Below, one piece after another: positions 1-7,595 of a DNA stretch of 64,000 nucleotides; the first letter of the stretch is position 1, and each line of letters begins with the position of its first letter. A program made the position numbers and the translations under genes. Source of the stretch: Paenibacillus lycopersici (lineage in GTDB: Bacteria; Bacillota; Bacilli; Paenibacillales; Paenibacillaceae); NCBI RefSeq assembly GCF_010119935.1, contig NZ_CP048209.1, positions 3,351,001 to 3,415,000 on the forward strand, in the 5' to 3' direction. The notes beneath the pieces were generated by a model. It was not told the origin of the DNA and made no database searches. It was given only the letters and a program-made list of their open reading frames with translations.

Positions 1-2
1 CA

Positions 3-1856
3 TTAGGCATGGAGCGCGATCCGCAGCAAGGCACGGAATACGGCTTAGCCGCGGACCCTAACTTTATCTTGGCCGGTGCGGTGCAGACCGCTCTGGATGA
101 CCGAAGCGTCGTCAACTTCGAGAACGCCTACGGGTACTACGAGTCCAGTGTCAAATTTCCGCATGTCGCCAACACCTGGGGCGCGTTCTGGCTGTATGAA
201 CCGTCGGTACTGATCGAACAGAACGATGGCCTGGACGGTACGGAAATCGATATTCTTGAAACGATCGGCAACGGCGAAGGCGGATCCGACAGCTCCTTGC
301 ACTGGAACGGCTATGCAGGCGCGCACGCAGCGGCCGGCACGAACTATTCGTATAACGATTATGCGTCCAATATCTACGACGGCAATTACCATAAACTCGG
401 CTTGCAGTGGACCCCCTCGGGCTATACCTTCTACATTGACGGGAAAGCGATGTGGAAAGTAGACGGCGGCATACTCGACCAAGGTTACGGGACAGGCAGC
501 TTCAGCGGCATCGATCAGAACCCGCTTCATATCTTGCTCTCGATCGAGAAAGCCGGCGGCGCACTGCCTGCCGATTTCACGCATGACGAAATGCGAGTGG
601 ATTATGTCCGCGTATACGATCGTCCGAAGTACACGGCGGACCTGAGCCTTGCTCCGGTATACGATGCCGTTAACAGCCAATGGCAAATTCAAGCCACGCT
701 GACGAATACGGCCTCCTCCGGAGACCCTCAGACCGGTACCGTTACTTTCGAAGGGGCGACCGATCATTACTCCGTTGCCCCGGGCGGCCAACAGGTATTC
801 AACTTTGCAGTAGATCCGGCTAAAGTCGCAGGCATCGGCTCCACGTTCACGGCCGATTTCACGACCGATAACGGCGGATCGGGATCGGCCAGCGTCAAAT
901 TCGGCGCGCTGACCGCCGCTCAGGCGGCAGCGCCGGTCAATATCGACGGCAATCTGACGGACGATGCTGTCTGGGGAACCGCGCAACCGATCCATTTCGA
1001 CGACGGTACTTCCAGCGGCTTGAGGCCAGCGGTTACCGCCGCAGGCAAACTGGCTTGGGACGAAGACAATCTCTATCTTGCCGTAACGGCCAACACGCCT
1101 GACTTGAATCAGAGCCAAACCGGCGGCAACATCTGGCAAGGGGACGGTCTTCAGCTTGCAGTCAGAGGTTCGGCGGGGTATCGCGAGATGGGCTTCGCCC
1201 TTAATCCGGTCCAAGGCGTCCAGCAATGGAACTGGGGGGCCGACGGCACGCTGACCGGCAACAGCGCCATCCCTGCGGATATGGCCACAACGCAGATCGT
1301 GCGGGATGACAGCAGCGGAACCACCACGTATGAAATCGCCATGAAGTGGGCGTATCTCGGACTGGACGGCAGCGATATCCATGCAGGCAGCCTATACGAT
1401 ATCGCCTTGGTGCTCAACGACTCGGACGGCAGCAACAGGGGCTATCTCGCCTTCTACGACGGCATCGCCACGGGCGCCAAAGGCGTGGGCATGGGCAAGC
1501 TGGTATTGGCGGCAGCTCCGCCGGTCACGCCGCAGGACACGGTGAACATTAGCGGCGTTCCGGTACGCTTCACAGTGAACAACGGCACGGTCGCCGTCGA
1601 TTTGCGGGACAAGCCGCTTGTGCAGTCCATTCTGAATGCCTCGGGGAAAGACATTATCATCGATCTCTCCGGTACTGGCGCTGCTTCGGTCAGCGTGACG
1701 ATCGACGTCAGTCAGTTCAAGAGCATCAACAAGACGATTACGATCGTCACCCGGAACGGTTCTTACGCCGTCACGACTCAAAAGCTATGGAACAACTCCG
1801 GCAAGCCGAGAATCATTACAGTCAAGAACGGCAAGCTTGACTTCAAGAATGGCTGA
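3..1856 (+). CDS. Secreted GH16 beta-glucanase, 5' end outside window
   Basis: The frame is open to the left edge, so the N-terminus and signal peptide are outside the window; the ATG at 9 is internal. The first ~205 visible residues form a GH16 beta-jelly-roll: the catalytic E-I-D-I-L-E motif sits near residues 79-84 (nucleophile E79, acid/base E84, counted from the ATG at 9), and the domain ends in the usual DYVRVYD strand. Residues ~210-300 look like a CARDB/Ig-like linker. Residues ~306-500 resemble a CBM9-type (DOMON-like) carbohydrate-binding module starting at NIDGNLTDDAVW. The last ~100 residues are a Ser/Thr-rich beta-structured domain that I cannot name. GH16 enzymes cut beta-1,3/1,4-glucans or related galactans outside the cell; the exact substrate cannot be read from this fragment. 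Confidence 0.88.
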   Translation, partial: LGMERDPQQGTEYGLAADPNFILAGAVQTALDDRSVVNFENAYGYYESSVKFPHVANTWGAFWLYEPSVLIEQNDGLDGTEIDILETIGNGEGGSDSSLHWNGYAGAHAAAGTNYSYNDYASNIYDGNYHKLGLQWTPSGYTFYIDGKAMWKVDGGILDQGYGTGSFSGIDQNPLHILLSIEKAGGALPADFTHDEMRVDYVRVYDRPKYTADLSLAPVYDAVNSQWQIQATLTNTASSGDPQTGTVTFEGATDHYSVAPGGQQVFNFAVDPAKVAGIGSTFTADFTTDNGGSGSASVKFGALTAAQAAAPVNIDGNLTDDAVWGTAQPIHFDDGTSSGLRPAVTAAGKLAWDEDNLYLAVTANTPDLNQSQTGGNIWQGDGLQLAVRGSAGYREMGFALNPVQGVQQWNWGADGTLTGNSAIPADMATTQIVRDDSSGTTTYEIAMKWAYLGLDGSDIHAGSLYDIALVLNDSDGSNRGYLAFYDGIATGAKGVGMGKLVLAAAPPVTPQDTVNISGVPVRFTVNNGTVAVDLRDKPLVQSILNASGKDIIIDLSGTGAASVSVTIDVSQFKSINKTITIVTRNGSYAVTTQKLWNNSGKPRIITVKNGKLDFKNG

Positions 1857-1941
1857 CTCATTCATGTGATCGTGCCGGGCTCCGCTAGGAGCGGGCCGCA
1901 GCAGCGTTTAGCTGTTCGCATCTATCCTATATAAGACCTGT

Positions 1942-1982
1942 CGAAAGAATCCGTGAATCTTAATTTACGGATTCTTTCGTTT
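1942..1982 (+). terminator. Hairpin terminator after the GH16 gene
   Basis: The arms CGAAAGAATCCGT (1942-1954) and ACGGATTCTTTCG (1967-1979) pair perfectly over 13 bp around a 12-nt loop, followed by a short T-rich stretch. It lies ~85 bp after the stop codon and just before the promoter of the next locus. Confidence 0.6.
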
Positions 1983-2002
1983 GTTGCGGCATCCGAATAG
2001 GA

Positions 2003-2031
2003 TTGCAATGAGAATCGTTCTCGCTTATAAT
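2003..2031 (+). promoter_or_regulatory. Sigma-A promoter with Fur-box-like operator in its spacer
   Basis: The -35 TTGCAA (2003-2008) and -10 TATAAT (2026-2031) are separated by exactly 17 bp. The spacer contains TGAGAATCGTTCTCG (2009-2023), with 5-bp inverted arms GAGAA/TTCTC, matching the Bacillus Fur 7-1-7 consensus TGATAATNATTATCA at about 10 of 14 fixed positions. A repressor bound there would block RNA polymerase. It drives the broken AraC-type gene downstream. Fur is inferred from the motif only. Confidence 0.6.
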
Positions 2032-2065
2032 GCAATTCAAAATGAGGAGTTGGAGGAAATTCATC

Positions 2066-2590
2066 ATGCCATTCAATCCCGGCCTCGACCCGAACGCCGA
2101 TTGACGCAGCGAGGTCGTCGAGTCTTCGCGCACGTTATTCAAAATGGAGGAATCGACCATACCCGTCGAAACCTATTTCGGCTCGGAAGGGTATTATCGC
2201 ATCATTCGGCTGAGGGAAGGGATGGAGCTCGTCGTCAGCGACGTCAGGTTTCACCTCGCCAATCGGATGGATCATCTGGGCGGCCCTCCGCGGCTGGAGC
2301 TGAGCTTCTGTCTTCAAGGGGGCATCTATCATACGATTCACGGGCATTACAAGCGCAGCGCGGAGCGGGACGGCGACTGCTTCTTAATGCTGTCGTGCGA
2401 CGCGGAGTCAACGACGGACCTCGGCACGCGGTTTTTCGCGTTCCGGCAGACGGACAGTTATTCAACTTCCATGCAGGTAAACATATCCGCAGGACGAATT
2501 AAGAAGGAGTACGATGATTGGATAAGCGGCCCGGGAGTTTACTTTCCAATCCTGGGAAACAGAAAAAGGAACAGAAACAGACGGCTATAG
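2066..2590 (+). pseudogene. Broken AraC-type (PchR-like) regulator
   Basis: Translation would start at the ATG at 2066, behind the ribosome site TGGAGG. A TGA codon at 2102-2104 stops the frame after 12 residues. The same frame then reads on without a stop from 2105 through the ATG at 2144 to 2590. The readable part (PVETYFGSEG, LELSFCLQGG and neighbours) resembles the N-terminal sensing domain of PchR/siderophore-type AraC regulators. After about residue 160 of the full frame the similarity stops and the C-terminus is low-complexity basic sequence; the two helix-turn-helix motifs of the family are absent. Both a nonsense codon and a 3' deletion therefore seem to have hit the gene. The intact Fur-box-like promoter upstream fits an original role in iron-responsive control. 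Confidence 0.6.
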
Positions 2591-2621
2591 TAGAGGTGCA
2601 AAGACGGGGAGGAAGTTCGGT

Positions 2622-4085
2622 ATGGAAAAGAGTAGGCAACAACCGAATATCGTATTTATATTGGCTGACGATATGGGCAGCTGGGCACTTGGCTGCGCTG
2701 GCAATCGCGAAGTCCGCACGCCGAATCTGGACCGGCTTGCCTCCGAAGGGATGCGATTCGATCACTTCTTCTGCGCGTCTCCGGTATGCTCGCCTGCCAG
2801 AGCTTCGATATTGACCGGACGCATCCCATCCCAGCACGGCGTTCATGATTGGATTCGCTCGGGCAACGTGAATCGCGACGAACTGCAGGAAGAAGTACGC
2901 AGCCGGGCCGCGTTCGCGGATGAACGCACGGCCGTCGATTATTTGGCCGGTCAGCAGACCTATACCGAACGGCTTGCCGATGCCGATTATAATTGTGCCT
3001 TGAGCGGCAAATGGCATCTTGGGAACAGCACGGTTCCACGGAAAGGGTTCGACCGCTGGTTCTCGATTGCGCGCGGAGGCTGCTCGTATATGAATCCGGA
3101 TATTGTCGAGAACGGCGAGGTGAAGATGGCTGACGAATACGTCACCGATCTGATTACGGATCATGCGCTCGCTTTCCTGGACGAGCTGTCCGTGCAAGAG
3201 AAACCGTTCTATCTGAGCGTTCATTATACGGCTCCGCATTCGCCGTGGGAGCTTGCCGAGCATCCGGAGCCTTATGTCGCCATGTACGAGCATTGCCCGT
3301 TCGAGTCGGTTCCCGAGCTGCCGGCACATCCGAATCAAATTGCCACGGCTCCCCGCGGGGAAGGCGCGCGGCGGAAAGAATTGCTGCAGGGATACTATGC
3401 CTCCATCTCCGCCATGGACGCCGGAATAGGCAAACTTATGGACGCGCTCGAGAAACGGGGGCTGAGGGAGCGGACGTTAATCGTATTTATGGGCGATAAC
3501 GGCATGAACATGGGCCATCATGGGGTTTGGGGCAAAGGGAATGGGACGTTCCCGCTCAACATGTACGATACGTCCGTGAAAGTTCCCGCCATATTCAGTC
3601 AACCGGGCGTTATTCCGGCCGGGGAAGTACGGAGCGAGCTTGTCAGCCAGTATGATGTATTCCCTACGCTGTTGGAATATGCCGGCTTACCGTATATCTC
3701 GAAGGTTAAGCTGCCCGGCCGCAGCTTCCACGATCTGTTGATCGGACAAGAAAGCCGGGCACGAGAGGATATCGTCATCTATGACGAATACGGACCGGTC
3801 CGGATGATCCGCACCCGAGATTGGAAATACGTCCATCGCTATCCGTACGGGCCGCATGAGTTGTACGATTTACGCAATGACCCGAACGAGGATGTCAACC
3901 GCATAGACGATCCCGAATGCCAAGCAATGCTGGAGACGCTGAGACTCAGGCTCGGGGAATGGTTCGCGCATTATGTCCTCCCCGAGAAGGACGGCCGCGC
4001 CGCGCCTGTTACGGGCTTCGGGCAGCTGGCGCCGCTTTCTCCCGGCATTACGGAAGGCACCGCCTTTGTAAAATTCGGCAACTAA
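2622..4085 (+). CDS. Type I (formylglycine-dependent) sulfatase
   Basis: A cytoplasmic-looking sulfatase of 487 residues, the usual length of the S1 alkaline-phosphatase-like family, with no signal peptide. The N-terminal metal site DDMG is at residues 16-19. The activation signature C-S-P-A-R-A-S-x-L-T-G starts at C56, the cysteine that a maturase converts to formylglycine, with R60 in place. A second metal pair, D292-N293, lies in FMGDNG. Such enzymes hydrolyse sulfate esters, often on sugars or glycans; the substrate is not evident. No formylglycine-generating enzyme or anaerobic sulfatase maturase is encoded nearby, so one must act from elsewhere. The start follows the ribosome site GGGGAGG at a normal distance. 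Confidence 0.92.
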   Translation: MEKSRQQPNIVFILADDMGSWALGCAGNREVRTPNLDRLASEGMRFDHFFCASPVCSPARASILTGRIPSQHGVHDWIRSGNVNRDELQEEVRSRAAFADERTAVDYLAGQQTYTERLADADYNCALSGKWHLGNSTVPRKGFDRWFSIARGGCSYMNPDIVENGEVKMADEYVTDLITDHALAFLDELSVQEKPFYLSVHYTAPHSPWELAEHPEPYVAMYEHCPFESVPELPAHPNQIATAPRGEGARRKELLQGYYASISAMDAGIGKLMDALEKRGLRERTLIVFMGDNGMNMGHHGVWGKGNGTFPLNMYDTSVKVPAIFSQPGVIPAGEVRSELVSQYDVFPTLLEYAGLPYISKVKLPGRSFHDLLIGQESRAREDIVIYDEYGPVRMIRTRDWKYVHRYPYGPHELYDLRNDPNEDVNRIDDPECQAMLETLRLRLGEWFAHYVLPEKDGRAAPVTGFGQLAPLSPGITEGTAFVKFGN

Positions 4086-4155
4086 CGGTTTATACGAACT
4101 GCCTCGCTGCGGTAGCCGTTCGGGATCAACGTATTCCGAACGAACACGAAAACAA

Positions 4156-4179
4156 CAGCCGGTCAGCAATGACCGGCTG
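4156..4179 (+). terminator. GCAA-loop hairpin after the sulfatase gene
   Basis: CAGCCGGTCA and TGACCGGCTG form a perfect 10-bp stem closed by a GCAA tetraloop. There is no T-run directly after it. It may act together with the next hairpin, or protect the 3' end of the sulfatase message. Confidence 0.4.
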
Positions 4180-4189
4180 CGAGATTGTA

Positions 4190-4226
4190 GAGAAACCCGC
4201 GTTTTTTTCAAAACGCAGGGTTTCTC
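4190..4226 (+). terminator. Rho-independent terminator of the sulfatase gene
   Basis: GAGAAACCC-GCGTTTT pairs with AAAACGCAGGGTTTCTC with a single bulged base. The loop and left arm carry a run of T. It sits ~105 bp after the sulfatase stop and could act in both directions. Confidence 0.5.
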
Positions 4227-4288
4227 TCGTGCTTGGATCGTCGGCTTCTTATCTGGCTGGACAGCAGCACGGCCGTCGAAGCAAGGAA

Positions 4289-4468
4289 GCGGACAAGAGA
4301 TGCGTTATTAGCCGGTTTTCCTTGTCTTTCCGTGTGCTTGCGGACAGGAGATGCGCTATTTCACTCTACATGTAGACATTCGGTGTTATCCGGGGGCAAT
4401 AACGAATCCTGTATCCGATCGCCGGCCCAAAACACCGATTTCCATACAAATAGCGGATCCTGTGTCCG
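4289..4468. repeat. Cluster of four 21-bp intergenic repeats, two in each orientation
   Basis: Four degenerate copies of GCGGACAGGAGATCCGTTATT are present: forward at 4289-4309 and 4340-4360, reverse at 4398-4417 and 4448-4468. Together they could fold into a long stem. Related copies lie at 49397-49525. The gap between the sulfatase and the GyrI-like genes (4086-4582) holds these repeats and the two hairpins above; I see no credible gene in it. Confidence 0.65.
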
Positions 4469-4582
4469 TTGAATAGGGGCAACCTCGTCAGGCGATGCGA
4501 TGCCGTCTATTATTGTCTCGACAGCCTGGCAGCCGGTCGGCTAGGACCGGCTGTTTACGCCTTCGTTCCAAATGAAACGCAC

Positions 4583-5059
4583 TTATTTCTTCACGACAGG
4601 CACCCAGAATTCACCGTAGAACGTACCGTCGCCGTTATCTTGGCGATACGTCGCATTGGGACCGCCGATGTAAGCGTAATCCGTGACTTGGGCCAAGACT
4701 TCGCCGAAAGCGCGGTAAGTCAGCTCATCGAATAACGTTTCCTTGCCGCCGTTTCCCGCGACCACGATGTACTCGCTCTCGGGAAACTCGATGATGCGCG
4801 TTGCGTCAGCGACGGATTTTCCAGCCTCCACCGCGAAATAATTCCACGGCTTGCCTTGATACACCTCGTTGACCGACCATTCGCGATCGTCCTTTGCGGC
4901 ACTTTTGAGCTTATCGAAACGCCCGTCAGCCTTGAGCTTGCCCCAGAACGCCGCTTTTTCCTTCTGCATCGCCGGCATGTCCTGGAAATTCGACTGGATT
5001 GAAAAACCGTAAGCGGTCAAGAGGAATGATTTTTTGTGGTCAAGCGTATATTCGGCCAT
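4583..5059 (-). CDS. GyrI-like small-molecule-binding protein (copy 1)
   Basis: A 158-residue stand-alone protein resembling the GyrI-like/AraC effector-binding (SRPBCC-like) domain, without a DNA-binding part. Recognisable parts are an N-terminal beta-strand (FLLTAYGFSIQ), the segment WNYFAVEAGKSV, and the late block EFPESEYIVVAGNG followed by GEFWVPV. The start used is the ATG at 5059, preceded by AAGGAG; a longer reading frame upstream has no ribosome site. The next gene on the same strand encodes a paralogue of nearly the same length, so the two probably arose by tandem duplication. Such proteins bind hydrophobic or cationic ligands, act as drug sinks or hydrolyse cyclopropanoids; the ligand here is unknown. 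Confidence 0.75.
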   Translation of the reverse strand: MAEYTLDHKKSFLLTAYGFSIQSNFQDMPAMQKEKAAFWGKLKADGRFDKLKSAAKDDREWSVNEVYQGKPWNYFAVEAGKSVADATRIIEFPESEYIVVAGNGGKETLFDELTYRAFGEVLAQVTDYAYIGGPNATYRQDNGDGTFYGEFWVPVVKK

Positions 5060-5126
5060 ATGCGTTCTCCTTGTATCCAGTTTTATTTTCGAAACGGAAG
5101 GGCTGTCCAATCGATTGGATCAAAGC

Positions 5127-5606
5127 TTAGCCTTCGACTTTCTTCACGCGCAGCCACATTTCGCCGTAGAACCCGCCGTTATCGGCCGCTCTGACGAAGA
5201 TGGAATTGCCGGGACCGACATATTTATATTCGGCGATCTCTTGCAGCAGCCCGCCGAATACGCGGCCCGTGATTTCGTCGGCAAGGCGGTCCTTGTCGGC
5301 TCCCGTGCCAGGGACGACGAGGTAGTCGCCGGCGAGGAAATCGAGGACGACCGCGCCTTCCGCGTCGAACGCTCCCATCACGCCGAAGCCGCGCCAAGCC
5401 TTGCGGTCGATGGCGTAGTTTATCTGGTACTCTTGGCCGTCGGCCAGCGCGAGTAGCTCGGCAAGCTTGCCGTTCTCCGTAATTTCGGCTTTTTTCGCCG
5501 CGGTTGCTGCCGCGTTGCCTGCCCAATCGTTGTAGTCTTCAAGTGTAACACCGAAAGCCGTCATTTTGAAGTTTTCAGAAATGGTTTTGATCGCGTAGTT
5601 AGACAT
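5127..5606 (-). CDS. GyrI-like small-molecule-binding protein (copy 2)
   Basis: A 159-residue paralogue of the neighbouring gene, with the same block order: FKMTAFGVTL near the start, AWRGFGVMGAFD in the middle, DFLAGDYLVVPGTG, then GEMWLRV at the end. The start is the ATG at 5606, behind AAAGGAG at ideal spacing; an in-frame upstream extension lacks a ribosome site. It is the promoter-proximal gene of the minus-strand pair and is transcribed divergently from a WYL-type regulator 131 bp away. That layout suggests the regulator controls the pair, and that the pair senses or scavenges the regulator's ligand. No enzymatic residue can be assigned from the sequence. Confidence 0.75.
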   Translation of the reverse strand: MSNYAIKTISENFKMTAFGVTLEDYNDWAGNAAATAAKKAEITENGKLAELLALADGQEYQINYAIDRKAWRGFGVMGAFDAEGAVVLDFLAGDYLVVPGTGADKDRLADEITGRVFGGLLQEIAEYKYVGPGNSIFVRAADNGGFYGEMWLRVKKVEG

Positions 5607-5659
5607 GTTATTCGCTCCTTTGGGGATGATGGTTACAAGATCGATTCTATTGGCCGAAT

Positions 5660-5676
5660 GTATCAAAAAATGATAC
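5660..5676. promoter_or_regulatory. Palindromic operator candidate between GyrI-like genes and WYL regulator
   Basis: GTATCAAAAAATGATAC has perfect 6-bp arms (GTATCA/TGATAC) around five A. A further half-site, TGATAC, lies at 5723-5728 immediately before the regulator gene. The placement between divergent genes fits autoregulation by the regulator starting at 5738. Confidence 0.5.
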
Positions 5677-5737
5677 CTTTTTACGTATTTCCTCCGAACC
5701 GGCATTTTTATTGCAGTTTTTTTGATACAATAAAGCC

Positions 5738-6706
5738 ATGAAGAAAACGGAACGAGTAAACCTGATCATGCGCTACATCAATAACCGCGCGCATTTTACG
5801 ATTGCCGAGATCCAGCGGGAGTTCAAGATATCCCGCGCGACGGCGATTCGCGACATTAATGAGATTCAGGCGATGGGTTTCCCGCTGACGACCGAGCTAG
5901 GACGCGGCGGCGGCTACTCCGTCCTGCAGAACCAGTACTTGCCCTCGGCCCGGTTCACGCCGGATGAGCTGAAAGCGATTTTCATCAGCTTCATCGCTTC
6001 GAAAAATTCGCAGCTTCCGTATCTGCAAAATCGCCGCTCCATCACCGAGAAACTCATCGGCATCGCCTCGCAAACCCAGCAAGACGAGCTAATCGAGCTG
6101 AACCGGATCCTGCTGTTCGAGAACACCAATCCCGCCAATCCCAATCTGCTCGAACTTGACGATGCGGCGCCTCCGGAGCTGAACCAGTTGATTTCGCTTG
6201 CCGTGCGGGATAAGCATTTGCGGGTGACCTATGAGCCGAGTCCCGGCTGGCCGGAGCTGCTGGACGTGTTTGTGCTGCATATCTTCAACTCGAACGCGCA
6301 GTGGCTGGTCGAGGTCTATGACCTGGTTACGGATGCGTTTCGTTATTTGCCTGTCGCGCTGCTGCGGGATTCGGCCATTTCCGGGCTTGAGCTGAAGTGG
6401 ACCGAGCAAGAGATCGCGAACAAAAAGCGGCTTGTCGCCCGCGAGTCCAATCTTGTCGTGAAGCTGGACGCGACGGGAATTCAGCGCTTTAAGCGCATGC
6501 ATCCGCCGGGCATTATCCTGTCCTTTACCGGAATGTTTCAATCGAGCGGGATGTTCAATGTTCAGCTGGATGCGACCGATGCCGAGGCGCTGGCCTATTA
6601 TGCCGATTGGCTGTTGTTTCTGGGGAAAGGCGTCGCGTATGAACGGATTCCCGATGAACTGCGAGCGCTCTTAGTAGAGCGGCTGTCCCAGCTGGGATTG
6701 TCTTGA
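5738..6706 (+). CDS. HTH/WYL-domain transcriptional regulator (YafY type)
   Basis: A 322-residue regulator. Residues ~1-60 are a DeoR-like winged helix-turn-helix (FTIAEIQREFKISRATAIRDI). Residues ~140-230 align in style with a WYL ligand-binding domain, and the last ~90 residues with a WYL C-terminal extension. It is divergent from the GyrI-like pair, and the palindrome in between is the likely operator. No Shine-Dalgarno sequence precedes the ATG; instead TACAAT at 5726-5731 lies 6 bp upstream, so the mRNA may be leaderless. The family start (MKKTERVN...) supports this ATG over the internal ATG at 5768. A hairpin terminator follows. Confidence 0.85.
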   Translation: MKKTERVNLIMRYINNRAHFTIAEIQREFKISRATAIRDINEIQAMGFPLTTELGRGGGYSVLQNQYLPSARFTPDELKAIFISFIASKNSQLPYLQNRRSITEKLIGIASQTQQDELIELNRILLFENTNPANPNLLELDDAAPPELNQLISLAVRDKHLRVTYEPSPGWPELLDVFVLHIFNSNAQWLVEVYDLVTDAFRYLPVALLRDSAISGLELKWTEQEIANKKRLVARESNLVVKLDATGIQRFKRMHPPGIILSFTGMFQSSGMFNVQLDATDAEALAYYADWLLFLGKGVAYERIPDELRALLVERLSQLGLS

Positions 6707-6741
6707 GGGAGACGCCGGAAGAGCGTGTCCGATCAGGCACC

Positions 6742-6782
6742 GCCTCCATGTCCGCTTATAACGGATACGGAGGCTTTTTTTT
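6742..6782 (+). terminator. Rho-independent terminator after the WYL regulator
   Basis: GCCTCC (6742-6747) pairs with GGAGGC (6769-6774), with a partly paired upper stem (TCCG/CGGA), then eight T at 6775-6782. Confidence 0.8.
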
Positions 6783-6810
6783 GTTCCTATCAAACCATTC
6801 ATAGTTTTTG

Positions 6811-6857
6811 TTGACTTATGTGGGTTTCAATTCATATAATCAACACAAGAAACCACA
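6811..6857 (+). promoter_or_regulatory. Promoter of the sugar island with DeoR-type operator candidate
   Basis: The -35 TTGACT (6811-6816) and -10 TATAAT (6835-6840) have an 18-bp spacer. TGTGGGTTT (6819-6827) lies inside the spacer and an inverted near-copy AAACCACA (6850-6857) lies just after the -10. The same element recurs three times ahead of the ABC transporter genes near 13.6-13.7 kb, so it is probably the operator of a regulator of this island, most simply the DeoR protein at 11006. Confidence 0.65.
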
Positions 6858-6917
6858 TTCATGGTTGAGAGTCGCATTGTCCGCACATAGTATAGGAAAC
6901 CTGGAGGTAATTGGATC

Positions 6918-7595
6918 ATGGCCCTGCACAAGCTAGCTATCATTCACACGACGCCCGTCACGATCGATCCGCTTAAAGCGGTGGCGGCCGAATATTTGCC
7001 GGGATGGGAGCTGATTAATTTCGTCGATGATTCGATTCTCCCGGAGCTTATTCGCAACGAAGGCATGACCGAAACGGTCATCGAACGCTGGCTGGCTTAC
7101 GCCAAGTATGCTGAACAGCAAGGCGCGGCTTGCATCGTCAGCGCCTGCTCCTCCGTCGGCGAGGTGGCCGAGATGGCCCGGCAAGTCGTCAAGGTGCCCG
7201 TGCTGCGTATCGATGAAGCAATGGCGGAGGAAGCGGTGAGCAGCGGCCGAAGAATCGGCGTAGCGGCGTCACTGGCAACGACGCTGCAGCCGACCATTCG
7301 CTTGATTGAACGCAAAGCGGAGCAGCGCGGCGAAGCCATCGAATTGAAACCGGCTTTGGCAGCCGAAGCCTACAGGCTCTTGATGAGCGGGGACAAGGAA
7401 GGACATGATCGCGTACTGGCCGCATCGCTCCTGGAGCTGATTGAATCCGTTGACGTCGTCGTGCTGGCTCAAGCCTCTATGGCACGGGTGGTTGCTTCGC
7501 TGCCTGAAGGGCTGCAATCGAAGTTTCTGGCAAGTCCTCGGCTTGGGATGGCGTATATATCGCGAATAGCGGCGGGAGCGGATCATGCCCGCTAG
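6918..7595 (+). CDS. Asp/Glu racemase superfamily protein with a single catalytic Cys
   Basis: A 225-residue protein of the aspartate/glutamate/hydantoin racemase fold, close to the usual ~230. The N-terminal half carries ACIVSACSSVGE with C77 in the position of the first catalytic cysteine. The C-terminal half has VVVLAQASMARVV where two-base racemases carry a second Cys, so the enzyme seems to have only one thiol, as in arylmalonate decarboxylase-like members. It may be an isomerase, decarboxylase or lyase rather than a racemase. It is the first gene of the sugar island, with ribosome site TGGAGG, and its 3' end overlaps the FGGY kinase by 11 bp, indicating translational coupling. Confidence 0.75.
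   Translation: MALHKLAIIHTTPVTIDPLKAVAAEYLPGWELINFVDDSILPELIRNEGMTETVIERWLAYAKYAEQQGAACIVSACSSVGEVAEMARQVVKVPVLRIDEAMAEEAVSSGRRIGVAASLATTLQPTIRLIERKAEQRGEAIELKPALAAEAYRLLMSGDKEGHDRVLAASLLELIESVDVVVLAQASMARVVASLPEGLQSKFLASPRLGMAYISRIAAGADHAR

Noticed and set aside
45..1382. A 445-codon minus-strand frame antisense to the GH16 gene
   Set aside because: No motif; the + strand carries an intact GH16 active site.
1981..2502. A 173-codon + strand frame starting inside the Fur-box promoter region
   Set aside because: The neighbouring frame (2066-2590) shows AraC-sensor-like sequence; this one has Arg-rich composition typical of a shifted frame.
4289..4468. Possible CRISPR array from regularly occurring 21-bp repeats
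   Set aside because: Copies are in both orientations, degenerate and unevenly spaced, with no cas genes in the window.
4233..4472. Small + strand open frames between the sulfatase and GyrI-like genes
   Set aside because: They run across the inverted repeats, lack ribosome sites and change reading content with each repeat copy.
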